Counted from the stretch's first letter, positions 43,676-52,905 are shown. The stretch: DNA of 64,000 nt from Coprococcus sp. (GCA_017624085.1 JAGANU010000007.1:1-64000), one strand, 5' to 3'. The notes: generated by a model from the letters alone, not told the origin. Translations and numbers: made by a program.

Positions 43676-44992
43676 ATGGATTTATTTGAGTATATGAGGG
43701 AGAATTTTAATGATGATGACTCCCCCCTTGCAAAAAGACTCAGACCAAAGACGCTTGATGATGTTGTTGGTCAGACACATATAATTGGCAAGGATAAGCT
43801 GCTTTACAGAGCAATTAAAGCAGACAAGCTAAGCTCGCTTATTTTCTATGGACCACCGGGAACCGGGAAAACCACCCTTGCAATGGTAATTGCAAACACA
43901 ACAAAGGCGCTGTTTTCACAGCTCAATGCCACAACTGCCGGCAAAAAGGATATGGAGCAGGTGATTTCGCAGGCAAAAGAAAATAAGGCCATGTATGGAA
44001 GAAAGACGATTTTGTTTATTGATGAGATTCACAGATTTAATAAGTCTCAGCAGGATTATCTTCTTCCTTTTGTGGAGGATGGCACGGTAATACTTATTGG
44101 AGCCACAACAGAGAATCCTTATTTTGAAGTGAATGGGGCTTTGATTTCGAGATCTCATATATTCCAGCTGGAGCCTCTTACAAAGGAGGATATAAAGGTC
44201 CTTATTCACAGAGCAGTTTATTCGGATGATGGAATGGCAGCGTATGATGCAGTTATTGATGATGCTGCTGCAGATTTCCTTGCTGATATGGCATCCGGAG
44301 ATGCAAGAGCGGCATTAAATGCAATTGAGCTTGGGATTCTTTCCTCTGAGAGAAGTGATGATGGAAAGATTCACATAACCCTGGATGTGGCGGAGGAATG
44401 TATACAGAAGCGGGCAATAAGATACGACAAGAATGGTGATAATCATTACGATATAATATCCGCCTTTATCAAGAGTATGAGGGGCTCAGATCCTGATGCC
44501 GCTGTGTTTTATCTGGCCAAGATGCTTTATGGCGGAGAAGATATTAAATTTATAGCCAGAAGAATAATGATATGTGCGTGTGAGGATGTAGGAAATGCAG
44601 ATCCAAATGCCATTGTTGTGGCAAACGCCTGTGCTGAGGCAGTAGCAAAGGTTGGCATGCCTGAGGCTCAGCTTATACTCTCCCAGGCTGCAATATATGT
44701 TGCCTGTGCGCCAAAGAGCAATTCATGCACCAACGCAATATTTAGCGCTATGGAGGCTGTGAAAAACGAGGATACAGGAATGGTTCCCGTTCATCTTCGG
44801 GATGCACACTATACGGGAGCAGAAAAGCTTGGACATTCCGGCTACAAGTATGCACATGATTATAAAAACCACTATGTTGAGCAGCAATACCTTCCGGACA
44901 AGATGGCTAACAGAGTGTTCTATGAGCCTTCAGACAATGGATATGAGATGAATATACAGAAGTATTTTGAGAGGATAAAAAAGAAAGACTGA
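43676..44992 (+). CDS. rarA: replication-associated recombination protein RarA (MgsA)
   Basis: AAA+ clamp-loader-like ATPase acting at stalled replication forks. The N-terminus PLAKRLRPKTLDDVVGQTH is diagnostic. Walker A is GPPGTGKTT, Walker B is ILFIDEIHRF, and the ATTENPYFEV motif follows. The C-terminal tetramerisation domain has FIKSMRGSDPDAAVFYLAKM. 438 residues, standard. ATG 43676 has TTGGCAGGTAATT upstream. A small membrane protein begins 5 nt after the stop. Confidence 0.96.
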   Translation: MDLFEYMRENFNDDDSPLAKRLRPKTLDDVVGQTHIIGKDKLLYRAIKADKLSSLIFYGPPGTGKTTLAMVIANTTKALFSQLNATTAGKKDMEQVISQAKENKAMYGRKTILFIDEIHRFNKSQQDYLLPFVEDGTVILIGATTENPYFEVNGALISRSHIFQLEPLTKEDIKVLIHRAVYSDDGMAAYDAVIDDAAADFLADMASGDARAALNAIELGILSSERSDDGKIHITLDVAEECIQKRAIRYDKNGDNHYDIISAFIKSMRGSDPDAAVFYLAKMLYGGEDIKFIARRIMICACEDVGNADPNAIVVANACAEAVAKVGMPEAQLILSQAAIYVACAPKSNSCTNAIFSAMEAVKNEDTGMVPVHLRDAHYTGAEKLGHSGYKYAHDYKNHYVEQQYLPDKMANRVFYEPSDNGYEMNIQKYFERIKKKD

Positions 44993-44996
44993 CGTT

Positions 44997-45242
44997 ATGA
45001 ATAATATTAAGAAAGTAGGAGCGATATTGCTTGTCATTCTTTTGGCAGGCCTTTACATTGCCACCTTTATTATGGGTGTTATGGGCAGTGATTATATTGC
45101 CGCAATGTTGTTCCTGGATGTTATTATACCTGTTCTTTGCTGGGGCATTGCTCTTATCGCAAGAGTTCTAAAAAGAAAGGGCCAGGACATCAGAAAAGAA
45201 GGAGCAGAGCCTGAAGACAGACAGCATGAGCAACAAGATTGA
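44997..45242 (+). CDS. small two-helix membrane protein, unknown
   Basis: 81 residues. Two hydrophobic segments (about 7-29 and 34-60, for example ILLVILLAGLYIATFIM) are followed by a basic junction and a charged tail (KRKGQDIRKEGAEPEDRQ), placing the C-terminus inside by the positive-inside rule. The RBS is weak, so translation may depend on rarA just upstream. Its stop codon falls in the first copy of a 22-bp tandem repeat. No family recognised. Confidence 0.6.
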   Translation: MNNIKKVGAILLVILLAGLYIATFIMGVMGSDYIAAMLFLDVIIPVLCWGIALIARVLKRKGQDIRKEGAEPEDRQHEQQD

Positions 45243-45274
45243 TGTGAACATACAACAAGATTGATGTGAACATA
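45231..45274 (+). repeat. 22-bp tandem duplication across a gene end
   Basis: Two perfect copies of a 22-bp unit (45231-45252 and 45253-45274; unit begins CAACAAGATTGATG) lie head to tail. The stop codon of the small membrane protein is in the first copy. The second copy lies just upstream of the SEC-C gene promoter. It looks like a recent slippage duplication. Confidence 0.85.
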
Positions 45275-45282
45275 CAAAAATG

Positions 45283-45311
45283 TTGAAAAAAAGAATATAA
45301 TTTGATATACT
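45283..45311 (+). promoter_or_regulatory. sigma-A promoter of the SEC-C gene
   Basis: TTGAAA and TATACT with a 17-nt spacer, 36 nt upstream of the start codon. Confidence 0.65.
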
Positions 45312-45347
45312 CTTTAAAGTTTATTAAATACTTAAGAGGTAGATGAT

Positions 45348-45851
45348 ATGAGTTTATTAAAAGAATGGCGCGATTACGCATACGGATTAGATGACAGAAC
45401 ACCGGAGGGTAAGGAATTCTGGCTTAGCTATTTCCAGGCAGAGAAGGGAGTATATGAGAAGCTTCTTGCTAACCCTGTTGCAGAGCCTGAGCATGGAACC
45501 GTAAAAGAGCTGGCAGAAAAGTATGGCCTTACAATTCAGTTTATGATTGGTTTCCTTGATGGAATTGATGACAGCCTTTTAGAGTCAAACAATCTTGATG
45601 ATGTAACAGAGGATTCTGAAGTAAAGCTTATGATCGATTTCGAAAAGCTTTATATGAACATGGTGGAGTGTAATGCTGAGTGGCTTTATACACTTCCTCA
45701 GTGGGATGGTATTTTCCCTAAGGAGAAGAGAGATGAGCTGTATAAGATACAGAAGTCATCAAGAACTGTAATTAAGGCTCCAAAGGTTGGAAGAAATGAT
45801 CCATGTCCTTGCGGCAGCGGACTTAAGTACAAGAAGTGCTGCGGAAAGTAG
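45348..45851 (+). CDS. SEC-C metal-binding domain protein
   Basis: 167 residues. The C-terminal 20 residues are a canonical SEC-C zinc motif, as found at the end of Sec[20 protein letters not shown]. The N-terminal 140 residues are helical and acidic with no recognised domain. In SecA this motif binds SecB and the ribosome; in small proteins its target is unknown. RBS TTAAGAGGTAGATGAT precedes ATG 45348. It has its own promoter and stands before a helicase gene. Confidence 0.88.
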   Translation: MSLLKEWRDYAYGLDDRTPEGKEFWLSYFQAEKGVYEKLLANPVAEPEHGTVKELAEKYGLTIQFMIGFLDGIDDSLLESNNLDDVTEDSEVKLMIDFEKLYMNMVECNAEWLYTLPQWDGIFPKEKRDELYKIQKSSRTVIKAPKVGRNDPCPCGSGLKYKKCCGK

Positions 45852-45965
45852 AAATTATCCGGTATTTTTGTTGATAAGCATATTGCTCATAATAAGAGGA
45901 TGGTATAAAGAGTATAGTTTATGCCGTCCTTTTATTATGCCTACTTCACCGAAGGAGATATATAC

Positions 45966-47963
45966 ATGGAGTTTAATAAAGCCCAATTAAATGCAATAAA
46001 ACATACATATGGCCCTATGCTACTTCTTGCCGGACCGGGCTCAGGAAAGACAACTGTGCTTACCCACAGAATAATGAACATGACAGAGGTTATGGGTATA
46101 TCACCGGACAATATACTCGTAATTACATTTACAAAGGCTGCCGCCAACGAGATGAAGAGCAGATATGAGAAGCTGTGCGGACAAAGACGCGGTGTCACTT
46201 TCGGAACCTTCCATTCTGTATTTTTCTGGATGCTGAGGAATGCCTACAATTACACTCCGGACAATATAGTGACGGAAGCTGAGAAGTATTCTGCAATACG
46301 AAACTCCATTGACCGCCATGGCTTCAAATATGATGCACAGGAGGACTTTGCAAGAAATGTTGTATCTGAGATTGGAAATGTAAAGAGTGAGATGCTTGAC
46401 ATAAGCTCCTATGAAAGTACATCAATGAGGTCTGGTGATTTTAAGATCGTATATGATGAATACGAGAATTATTTGAGAAAACATCAAAAGCTTGATTTTG
46501 ATGACATGCTTGTATTTACATATGAGCTTCTTGATAAAAGGCCGGACATACTAAGGCTGTGGCAGGAGAGATTTAAGTATATTTTAATTGATGAATTTCA
46601 GGATATAAACAGAATACAGTATCTTATTGTAAAGATGCTTGCTGCAGATACACAGAATGTATTTGCTGTTGGAGATGACGATCAGTCGGTATATGGTTTT
46701 AGAGGTGCAATGCCGTCAATAATGAAGCAGTTTCCGGAGGATTATCCAAACACGTCTATAGAGTATCTGAATGTAAATTACAGATGCAGCTATGATATCG
46801 TTGAGTGCTCCAAGCGGGTAATAAGGAACAACGTGGACAGGTATGATAAGGCATTAGTTTCTGCCTTTAATCCCGGGGAGGCTCAGAGAGTACATGTAGT
46901 AAAGGTTGACACAGTGGCTCAAGAGAATAGTCATCTTATTGACAGGATCAGGCAGCTCAGTAAGGCCGGCGTCCTGTTTTCCGAGATGGCAATCATATAT
47001 AGAACAAACACAGAGCCAAGAGGGCTTGCCACAAAGCTTATGGAAAATGGCATACCATTTACAATGAAGGACAGCATCCCAAATGTTTTTACACATTTTC
47101 TTGGAGAATGCATATTTGATTATATCAGGCTTTCAAGGGGGGCGTTTGACAGAAGTATATTGCTCAGAATAATCAATAAGCCAAACCGATATGTCAGCAG
47201 GGACGCCCTTGATGGAGAAAGAGTGAACTTTGAGAGCATCAGGGAATACTACAAGGATAATTACAGAGTTGTAAACAACATAAATGTACTTGAAAATGAT
47301 TTGAGACGGATAGCAAGGCTAGGCCCTTATGGAGCAGTCAATTACATCAGAAAGGCTGTTGGACTTGATGCGTATGTTGATTCCTATGCCAAATACAGAG
47401 GAGTCAATGCGCAGGACTATATGGACGTGCTTGAGGAGATACAGGAAAGTGCCCGGGATTTTGAGAGCTTTGACGATTGGTTTTCATATATAGACACATA
47501 CACAAGTCAGCTGGCAGAAAAAAACCGTAAGGGTTACACAGGAAAAGATATGGTGACCTTGTCAACAATGCATGGGGCAAAGGGACTGGAGTTTTCCCAC
47601 GTATTCATACTAAACTGTGTAGAGGGCTGTTCTCCTCATAAAAAGTGCTTTGACACAGATGGCATAGAGGAAGAGAGACGACTGTTTTATGTGGCACTTA
47701 CAAGAGCAAAATATGGTCTTTACGTATATGTTCCTGAAAAGATGTATGGGAAAAAATGTGAGACCTCCAGGTTTGTAAAGGAAATGCTTGTAGACAGAAT
47801 CCTGTTAAAGACGGGAAATGAAATAATACATAAAAGGTATGGCAGAGGAACAATAACCTTTGTGGACGATAAAAGGCTGTGTGTATATTTCGATAAAATA
47901 GATGCAACAAAGACACTTAGTCTGGAATACACAATGGCAAATGAGTTGATAAAGGGTATATAA
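45966..47963 (+). CDS. UvrD/PcrA-like superfamily 1 DNA helicase
   Basis: A 3'-5' ATP-dependent helicase for repair or conflict resolution. Motif I AGPGSGKTT, Ia FTKAAANEM, II LIDEFQDIN, III GDDDQSVYGFRGA, IV NYRCS, V MHGAKGLEF and VI YVALTRAK are all visible. 665 residues, shorter than the about 740 of PcrA. The C-terminus ends in a Tudor-like fold (HKRYGRGTITFVDDKRLCVY), as in PcrA, which contacts RNA polymerase. Start ATG 45966 has GAAGGAG upstream; an in-frame ATG at 45921 has none. It may be a second UvrD-like enzyme besides a full-length PcrA elsewhere (inference). Confidence 0.92.
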   Translation: MEFNKAQLNAIKHTYGPMLLLAGPGSGKTTVLTHRIMNMTEVMGISPDNILVITFTKAAANEMKSRYEKLCGQRRGVTFGTFHSVFFWMLRNAYNYTPDNIVTEAEKYSAIRNSIDRHGFKYDAQEDFARNVVSEIGNVKSEMLDISSYESTSMRSGDFKIVYDEYENYLRKHQKLDFDDMLVFTYELLDKRPDILRLWQERFKYILIDEFQDINRIQYLIVKMLAADTQNVFAVGDDDQSVYGFRGAMPSIMKQFPEDYPNTSIEYLNVNYRCSYDIVECSKRVIRNNVDRYDKALVSAFNPGEAQRVHVVKVDTVAQENSHLIDRIRQLSKAGVLFSEMAIIYRTNTEPRGLATKLMENGIPFTMKDSIPNVFTHFLGECIFDYIRLSRGAFDRSILLRIINKPNRYVSRDALDGERVNFESIREYYKDNYRVVNNINVLENDLRRIARLGPYGAVNYIRKAVGLDAYVDSYAKYRGVNAQDYMDVLEEIQESARDFESFDDWFSYIDTYTSQLAEKNRKGYTGKDMVTLSTMHGAKGLEFSHVFILNCVEGCSPHKKCFDTDGIEEERRLFYVALTRAKYGLYVYVPEKMYGKKCETSRFVKEMLVDRILLKTGNEIIHKRYGRGTITFVDDKRLCVYFDKIDATKTLSLEYTMANELIKGI

Positions 47964-47964
47964 C

Positions 47965-48038
47965 AGCTTGCGGCGGATGGCGGAGATAAGCAGAAAATGC
48001 TGCCCCTGCATCAGGCAGGCGCGCATCTCGCCGCAGCT
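47965..48038. other. GC-rich structured element between convergent genes
   Basis: AGCT-T-GCGGCG (47965-47975) pairs with CGCCGCAGCT (48029-48038) with one bulge, enclosing smaller stems; GGCGGAGAT and ATCTCGCC form an alternative pairing. It fills the gap between the helicase stop and the DUF1292 stop on the other strand. No strong T-tract is present on either strand. It may act as a two-way barrier or be a degenerate interspersed repeat. Confidence 0.5.
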
Positions 48039-48049
48039 TAGGGGAGCTA

Positions 48050-48343
48050 TTATTCCTCAGAATTGAACTCCAGGTCATCCAGAATTTCGTCAAGCACATC
48101 CGCTACACGGTTGAACTCATTTTCATCATCAATTTCCTGAAGGTCAACTTCCTCCTCGCTTAGCTCAATGTATCTGTATACGAGAATGTCTGCTTCCTCA
48201 TCATCTACAGGAAGAAGGGCAGCGTATGTACTGTCTCCCACATCGAACTTTGCAATAACCTCACAGCTGCAGGTGCTGCCGTCTTCGAAATCAACATCAA
48301 TCATTTCAATCTCCATCATATCATCGTTCTTATAATCTGACAT
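48050..48343 (-). CDS. DUF1292-family protein (YrzB-like)
   Basis: 97 residues, strongly acidic. The DUF1292 pattern is present: EIEMIDVDFEDGSTCSCEVI, then YAALLPVDDEEADILVYRY and a Glu/Asp-rich C-terminus. The family is conserved in Firmicutes, often beside Holliday-junction resolvase and ribosome-associated genes, and has no known function. RBS AAGAAGGAGATTTGCT precedes ATG (48343, - strand). It is convergent with the helicase gene and divergent from glgA. Confidence 0.88.
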   Translation of the reverse strand: MSDYKNDDMMEIEMIDVDFEDGSTCSCEVIAKFDVGDSTYAALLPVDDEEADILVYRYIELSEEEVDLQEIDDENEFNRVADVLDEILDDLEFNSEE

Positions 48344-48470
48344 AGCAAATCTCCTTCTTGTTATTAAGACAGTGTATATATTGCTGCCTATTATTTAAAA
48401 AGTGGTAATAGTGACTTTCTGTTATATTTTATGAAATTGTGTGATTATTGTCCAGTATAAATATGGTAGC

Positions 48471-48510
48471 GTACATACAGGTATGGAAGTGTACATACAG
48501 GTATGGGAGT
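48471..48510 (+). repeat. 20-bp tandem repeat at the glgA promoter
   Basis: Two head-to-tail copies of a 20-bp unit (GTACATACAGGTATGGAAGT, 48471-48490; second copy 48491-48510 with one A-to-G change), plus a partial third at 48461-48470. They end 3 nt before the glgA -35 element. The rest of the 282-nt DUF1292-glgA spacer is AT-rich with nothing else recognised. Confidence 0.85.
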
Positions 48511-48513
48511 TTG

Positions 48514-48542
48514 TTGAATTATACACAGCAGTGTGGTATAAT
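48514..48542 (+). promoter_or_regulatory. sigma-A promoter of glgA
   Basis: TTGAAT and consensus TATAAT with a 17-nt spacer. The tandem repeats abut it upstream, and GTATGTATGT (48552-48561), matching the repeat core in inverted orientation, follows the -10. Confidence 0.7.
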
Positions 48543-48625
48543 GCAAGAAGGTATGTATGTAAAATAGATATAATTTGCTTTGCATATATATAACAAATAT
48601 GAAGATGTTATGGAGGGTTTGTTTG

Positions 48626-50062
48626 ATGAAGAAGGTTGCTTATATAGCGTCCGAATGTGTACCTTTTATAAAAACAGGTGGACTTGCAGATGTAGTGGGA
48701 ACATTGCCTAAAATTTTTGATAAGAAAGAGTATGATGTGCGTGTTATCATGCCAAATTATCTTTGTATACCAAACAAGTACAGGGAGAAGATGCAGTATA
48801 TAACACATTTTTATATGGATATAGGATACAAGAATGACTATGTTGGCATTATGTATCTTGAGTATGAGGGCGTAAAGGTATACTTTATTGACAATGAATA
48901 TTATTTCAACGGATTTACGCCATATGGAGATATTAAGTGGGATATTGAGAAGTTCTGTTATTTCTCTAAGGCAGCCCTTTCAATTCTTCCTTCCATAGGC
49001 TTCCAGCCGGATATTGTACATTGCCATGACTGGCAGGCAGGACTTGTACCTGTATATTTGAAGACGCTGTTTGCAGGTAATCCTTTTTATTCAGGTATGA
49101 AGTCCGTAATGACAATACACAACCTTCAGTTTCAGGGCAAGTGGGATATTAAGACAATTAAAGCATATTCAGGACTTCCTGATTATGTGTTCACACCTGA
49201 TAAGCTGGAGATTAAGAAGGATGCAGCCATGCTTAAGGGCGGACTTGTGTATGCAGACAAGATTACAACTGTAAGTAACACATATGCAAAGGAAATTCAG
49301 ACTCCTTATTATGGCGAAGGATTAGACGGACTTTTAAGTGCAAGATGGCAGTCACTTTGGGGAATTGTCAATGGTATTGATTATGAGGTGTGGAATCCTG
49401 CAACGGATCCGCAGATATATAAGAATTACAATATAGACAATTTCGACCGATACAAGAAGATTAATAAGCTTGAGCTTCAGAAGGAATGCGGTCTTCCACA
49501 GGATGAAAACCAGTTCGTAATTGGTATAATCTCGAGGCTTACAGATCAGAAGGGACTTGATCTTGTGGATAGAATTATGAACAATATTTGCTGTGATGGC
49601 GTACAGTTCATTGTTCTTGGAACAGGTGATGGAAAGTATGAGAATATGTTCAGGTACTATCAGGGCATACATCCTGCAAAGGTATCAGCAAACATTTATT
49701 ATTCAGATGAGCGATCACATAAAATGTATGCAGGCTGTGATGTAATGCTTGTCCCATCAAGATTTGAGCCGTGTGGACTTACACAGCTTATGGCCCTTAG
49801 ATATGGAACAGTGCCTATTGTCAGAGAGACCGGAGGCCTTGCTGATACAGTTGAGGCGTACAACAAGTTTGATGGAAGCGGAACAGGCTTCTCATTCAAA
49901 AACTATGATGCTTACGAGCTCTTAGGCGCAATAAACTATGCAAAGGATGTATATTACAACAATAAAGAGGCGTGGTATTTCATCCAGAAAAGAGGCATGG
50001 AGAAGGATTATTCATGGAATAGTTCAGCGAATATTTACAAGGATCTTTATAATTCATTGTAA
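48626..50062 (+). CDS. glgA: glycogen synthase (ADP-glucose, GT5)
   Basis: Transfers glucose from ADP-glucose to growing glycogen. The N-terminal KTGGLADVVGTLPK motif binds ADP-glucose, HCHDWQAGLVP follows, and the C-terminal half has SRFEPCGLTQLMALRYGTVP with RETGGLADTV. 478 residues, normal for bacterial GlgA. Start ATG 48626 has GGAGGGTT upstream; the open frame reaches back to 48575 in the leader. It is alone, without glgB, glgC, glgD or glgP, with its own promoter, repeats and terminator. Confidence 0.96.
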   Translation: MKKVAYIASECVPFIKTGGLADVVGTLPKIFDKKEYDVRVIMPNYLCIPNKYREKMQYITHFYMDIGYKNDYVGIMYLEYEGVKVYFIDNEYYFNGFTPYGDIKWDIEKFCYFSKAALSILPSIGFQPDIVHCHDWQAGLVPVYLKTLFAGNPFYSGMKSVMTIHNLQFQGKWDIKTIKAYSGLPDYVFTPDKLEIKKDAAMLKGGLVYADKITTVSNTYAKEIQTPYYGEGLDGLLSARWQSLWGIVNGIDYEVWNPATDPQIYKNYNIDNFDRYKKINKLELQKECGLPQDENQFVIGIISRLTDQKGLDLVDRIMNNICCDGVQFIVLGTGDGKYENMFRYYQGIHPAKVSANIYYSDERSHKMYAGCDVMLVPSRFEPCGLTQLMALRYGTVPIVRETGGLADTVEAYNKFDGSGTGFSFKNYDAYELLGAINYAKDVYYNNKEAWYFIQKRGMEKDYSWNSSANIYKDLYNSL

Positions 50063-50087
50063 ACAATAGGTCGCAGATTATCAGGGA

Positions 50088-50122
50088 GGCAGGAAATGAT
50101 ATACATTTTCTGCCCCTTTTTT
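50088..50122 (+). terminator. terminator after glgA
   Basis: GGCAGGAAATG (50088-50098) pairs with CATTTTCTGCC (50104-50114), one G-U pair, followed by CC and TTTTTT. It lies 26 nt after the stop. Confidence 0.88.
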
Positions 50123-50142
50123 GAGATTTAGGAGATATAGAT

Positions 50143-51891
50143 ATGGCATTTGATGGAATAGTAATATCGAACGTTGTAAGGGATATGAGAGAAAACCTTA
50201 TTGATGGTAGAATATATAAAATATACCAGCCGGAAAAGGATGAGCTTATTATAACGGTCAAGAATAACAAGGAAAACTATAAGCTCCTTTTGTCAGCCGA
50301 TGCCAGTCTTCCTTTGTTATATTTCATTCCTTCGTCAAAGGAGAATCCCATGACTGCACCAAACTTCTGCATGCTCCTTCGAAAGCACATAAACAATGGA
50401 AGAATTGTGGATGTATATCAGCCGGGCTTTGACCGTATAGTTGTCATTGTAATTGAGCATCTCGATGAGCTTGGGGACATAAGGAGGAAAAACCTTATTC
50501 TTGAGATTATGGGAAAGCACAGCAACATAATATTTACGACAGAGGATAATGTTATAATTGACAGCATTAAGCATATTTCCCATATGGTCAGCTCAGTAAG
50601 AGAGGTGCTTCCGGGACGAACATATGAGTATCCACCGGGGGGAGATAAGCTTTCACCACTATCGATAACAAAGGATGAATTTGTCTGTCGTATAATGGAA
50701 AGCCCCACAAACATAATAAAGGCACTATATCAGAATATCACAGGCTTTTCTCCCGTAATTGCAGCTGAGCTTACCTTCAGAGCCGGACTTGATGGCAATA
50801 TGTCCGCATCCGCTTTAAAGGCTTGTGACACAGACAGACTGTGGGAGGAGTTTTGCAGGCTTGTCTCAGATATCAGACAAGGACACTATACACCTGAGAT
50901 CATCATGGATGGCAACAGTCCTGTGGAGTTTTCTTCAGTGCGGCTTACAATGTATTCCGATAAAAATATCGAAGAAAGGGATAGTATTTCCCGGGTTTTA
51001 GACGAGTATTTTTACCGGAAAAGTGTTGTCACAAGAATAAGACAAAAGTCAGCTGATTTAAGAAGAATTGTGTCAAATGCAATTGAGAGAACAAGTAAAA
51101 AATATGACCTCCAGATTAAACAGATGAAGGATACAGAGTTGAGAGAAAAATATAAGGTGTATGGTGAGCTGATAAACACATACGGGTATAGTGTTCCTGA
51201 GGGAACCGACAGCATGGAGGCGCTTAATTATTATACAAATGAGATGATAACAATCCCTCTTGATAAGACTATATCTGTTCTTGAAAACGCAAAGAGGTAT
51301 TTTGCAAAGTACAACAAACAGAAAAGAACCTACGAGGCTCTCCTAAAGCTTACGGTTGAAACAAAAAGCGAGCTTGATTATCTTCTTTCAGTTCAGCTGT
51401 TTTTGGATATGGCAACCTCGGAAAGCAACCTTACCCAGGTGAAGGAGGAGCTGGTTTCAAGTGGCTACATCAAGGGTAATTATGGGAAAAAGGGAGATAA
51501 AAAGCAGACAAAGACGAAGCCACTGCATTTTATTTCAAGTGATGGCTTTCATATGTATGTTGGAAAAAATAATATACAGAATGACGAGCTCACCTTTAAG
51601 GTCGCAAATGGGGGAGATATGTGGTTTCATGCAAAGCAAATGCCGGGTTCGCATGTTATAGTCAGACTTTTGGGGGCTGATGATATGCCGGACTCAACCT
51701 ATGAGGAGGCTGCAAGGCTTGCTGCATATTACTCGTCAGGCAGGACAAATCCAAAGGTTGAGGTGGATTACACAAGAAGGAGAAACATAAAAAAACCTGC
51801 CGGTGCAAAGCCCGGATATGTTATTTACCATACAAATTATTCAATGATAGCAGAGCCTGATATTGCATGTATAAAGCAGGAAGCTGATTGA
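50143..51891 (+). CDS. rqcH: NFACT-family ribosome quality control protein RqcH
   Basis: Bacterial Rqc2 homolog (formerly FbpA/YloA): binds split 50S subunits with stalled peptidyl-tRNA and adds C-terminal alanine tails that mark the product for proteases such as ClpXP. The NFACT-N domain starts MAFDGIVISNVV and contains LLRKHI and LEIMGKHSNI. Coiled-coil arms lie at about 270-430. The NFACT-R domain follows (ISSDGFHMYVGKNNIQND, WFHAKQMPGSHVI). 582 residues, typical. RBS TTAGGAGATATAG precedes ATG 50143. Its stop overlaps the yicC promoter. Confidence 0.95.
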   Translation: MAFDGIVISNVVRDMRENLIDGRIYKIYQPEKDELIITVKNNKENYKLLLSADASLPLLYFIPSSKENPMTAPNFCMLLRKHINNGRIVDVYQPGFDRIVVIVIEHLDELGDIRRKNLILEIMGKHSNIIFTTEDNVIIDSIKHISHMVSSVREVLPGRTYEYPPGGDKLSPLSITKDEFVCRIMESPTNIIKALYQNITGFSPVIAAELTFRAGLDGNMSASALKACDTDRLWEEFCRLVSDIRQGHYTPEIIMDGNSPVEFSSVRLTMYSDKNIEERDSISRVLDEYFYRKSVVTRIRQKSADLRRIVSNAIERTSKKYDLQIKQMKDTELREKYKVYGELINTYGYSVPEGTDSMEALNYYTNEMITIPLDKTISVLENAKRYFAKYNKQKRTYEALLKLTVETKSELDYLLSVQLFLDMATSESNLTQVKEELVSSGYIKGNYGKKGDKKQTKTKPLHFISSDGFHMYVGKNNIQNDELTFKVANGGDMWFHAKQMPGSHVIVRLLGADDMPDSTYEEAARLAAYYSSGRTNPKVEVDYTRRRNIKKPAGAKPGYVIYHTNYSMIAEPDIACIKQEAD

Positions 51892-51916
51892 TTTTTGTGA
51901 TACGGTGAAGTATAAT
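51888..51916 (+). promoter_or_regulatory. sigma-A promoter of yicC-gmk-rpoZ
   Basis: TTGATT and consensus TATAAT with a 17-nt spacer. The -35 includes the TGA stop of rqcH. Confidence 0.7.
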
Positions 51917-51954
51917 AGATTAACTGCATGTATAGCAGACAAGAGGAGAAAACC

Positions 51955-52833
51955 ATGATAAAAAGTATGACAGGGTTTGGACGAAGCGAGAAGGTCACAG
52001 ACTCATACAAAATAGTAGTCGAGATGAAATCTGTGAATCACAGATTTTGTGATGTTAACATTAAGCTGCCAAAGAAGATCAGCTTTTTTGAGACGTCCAT
52101 AAGAACGCATCTGAAGAAATACATTGAGCGTGGAAAGGTTGACGTATTTATAACATATGAGGATTATTCTGAGGACAATGTAAGACTTAAGTACAATAAG
52201 GATGTTGCAGAAAAGTACATGGAGTATTTTAAGCAGATGTCAGAGGATTTTGGCATAGCAAACAGCATCACCCCGGAAGCGTTAGGTAAGTTTCCGGATG
52301 TATTTACCGTGGAGGAGCAGACAGTGGATCAGGATGCTCTCTGGAAGATTCTTGAAGGGGCTCTTGATGAGGCGGCAAATATGTTTGTAGAATCAAGAAT
52401 TACTGAAGGAGAGAATCTTAAGCATGATATACTTGGTAAGCTTGATGGAATGAAGGATGCCATAAGTTATATCGAGGAGGTTTCTCCAAAGCTTGTTGAA
52501 CAGTACAGACTAAAGCTTTTAGACAAGATTAAGGAGATACTTGATAACCCTGTTATTGATGAGAACAGAATCGCAACAGAGGTTGTTATATATGCAGACA
52601 AAATCTGTGTGGATGAGGAGACAGTACGACTTAGAAGTCATATTGACAGTACTGCCGGTGTACTTTTGGCAGGGGGCAGTGTAGGAAGAAAGCTTGATTT
52701 TATAGCACAGGAGATGAACAGAGAAGCCAATACGATTCTTTCAAAGGCCAATTCCCTTGATGTATCTGATCGGGCAATACAGCTTAAGACAGATATTGAA
52801 AAGGTAAGAGAGCAGATACAGAATCTTGAATAG
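51955..52833 (+). CDS. yicC: YicC/YloC-family endoribonuclease
   Basis: Members of this family cut RNA and influence small-RNA turnover. The N-terminus MIKSMTGFGRSE, VEMKSVNHRFCDV and the C-terminal GRKLDFIAQEMNREANTILSK are diagnostic. 292 residues, standard. The start ATG 51955 has GAGGAG upstream; an in-frame ATG at 51928 has none. It heads yicC-gmk-rpoZ, the usual Firmicute order; the remA gene often found between yicC and gmk is absent, leaving a 72-nt spacer. Confidence 0.95.
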   Translation: MIKSMTGFGRSEKVTDSYKIVVEMKSVNHRFCDVNIKLPKKISFFETSIRTHLKKYIERGKVDVFITYEDYSEDNVRLKYNKDVAEKYMEYFKQMSEDFGIANSITPEALGKFPDVFTVEEQTVDQDALWKILEGALDEAANMFVESRITEGENLKHDILGKLDGMKDAISYIEEVSPKLVEQYRLKLLDKIKEILDNPVIDENRIATEVVIYADKICVDEETVRLRSHIDSTAGVLLAGGSVGRKLDFIAQEMNREANTILSKANSLDVSDRAIQLKTDIEKVREQIQNLE

Positions 52834-52905
52834 AGCAAAGCTTACATGTTTACGATAGAGGTGTAGTACACATTATTATACAATTAGATGCGAGGTGCTT
52901 TAAAT

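Noticed and set aside
48461..48510. CRISPR-like direct repeats
   Set aside because: Only two and a half units, directly abutting with no spacers, and no cas genes in the window.
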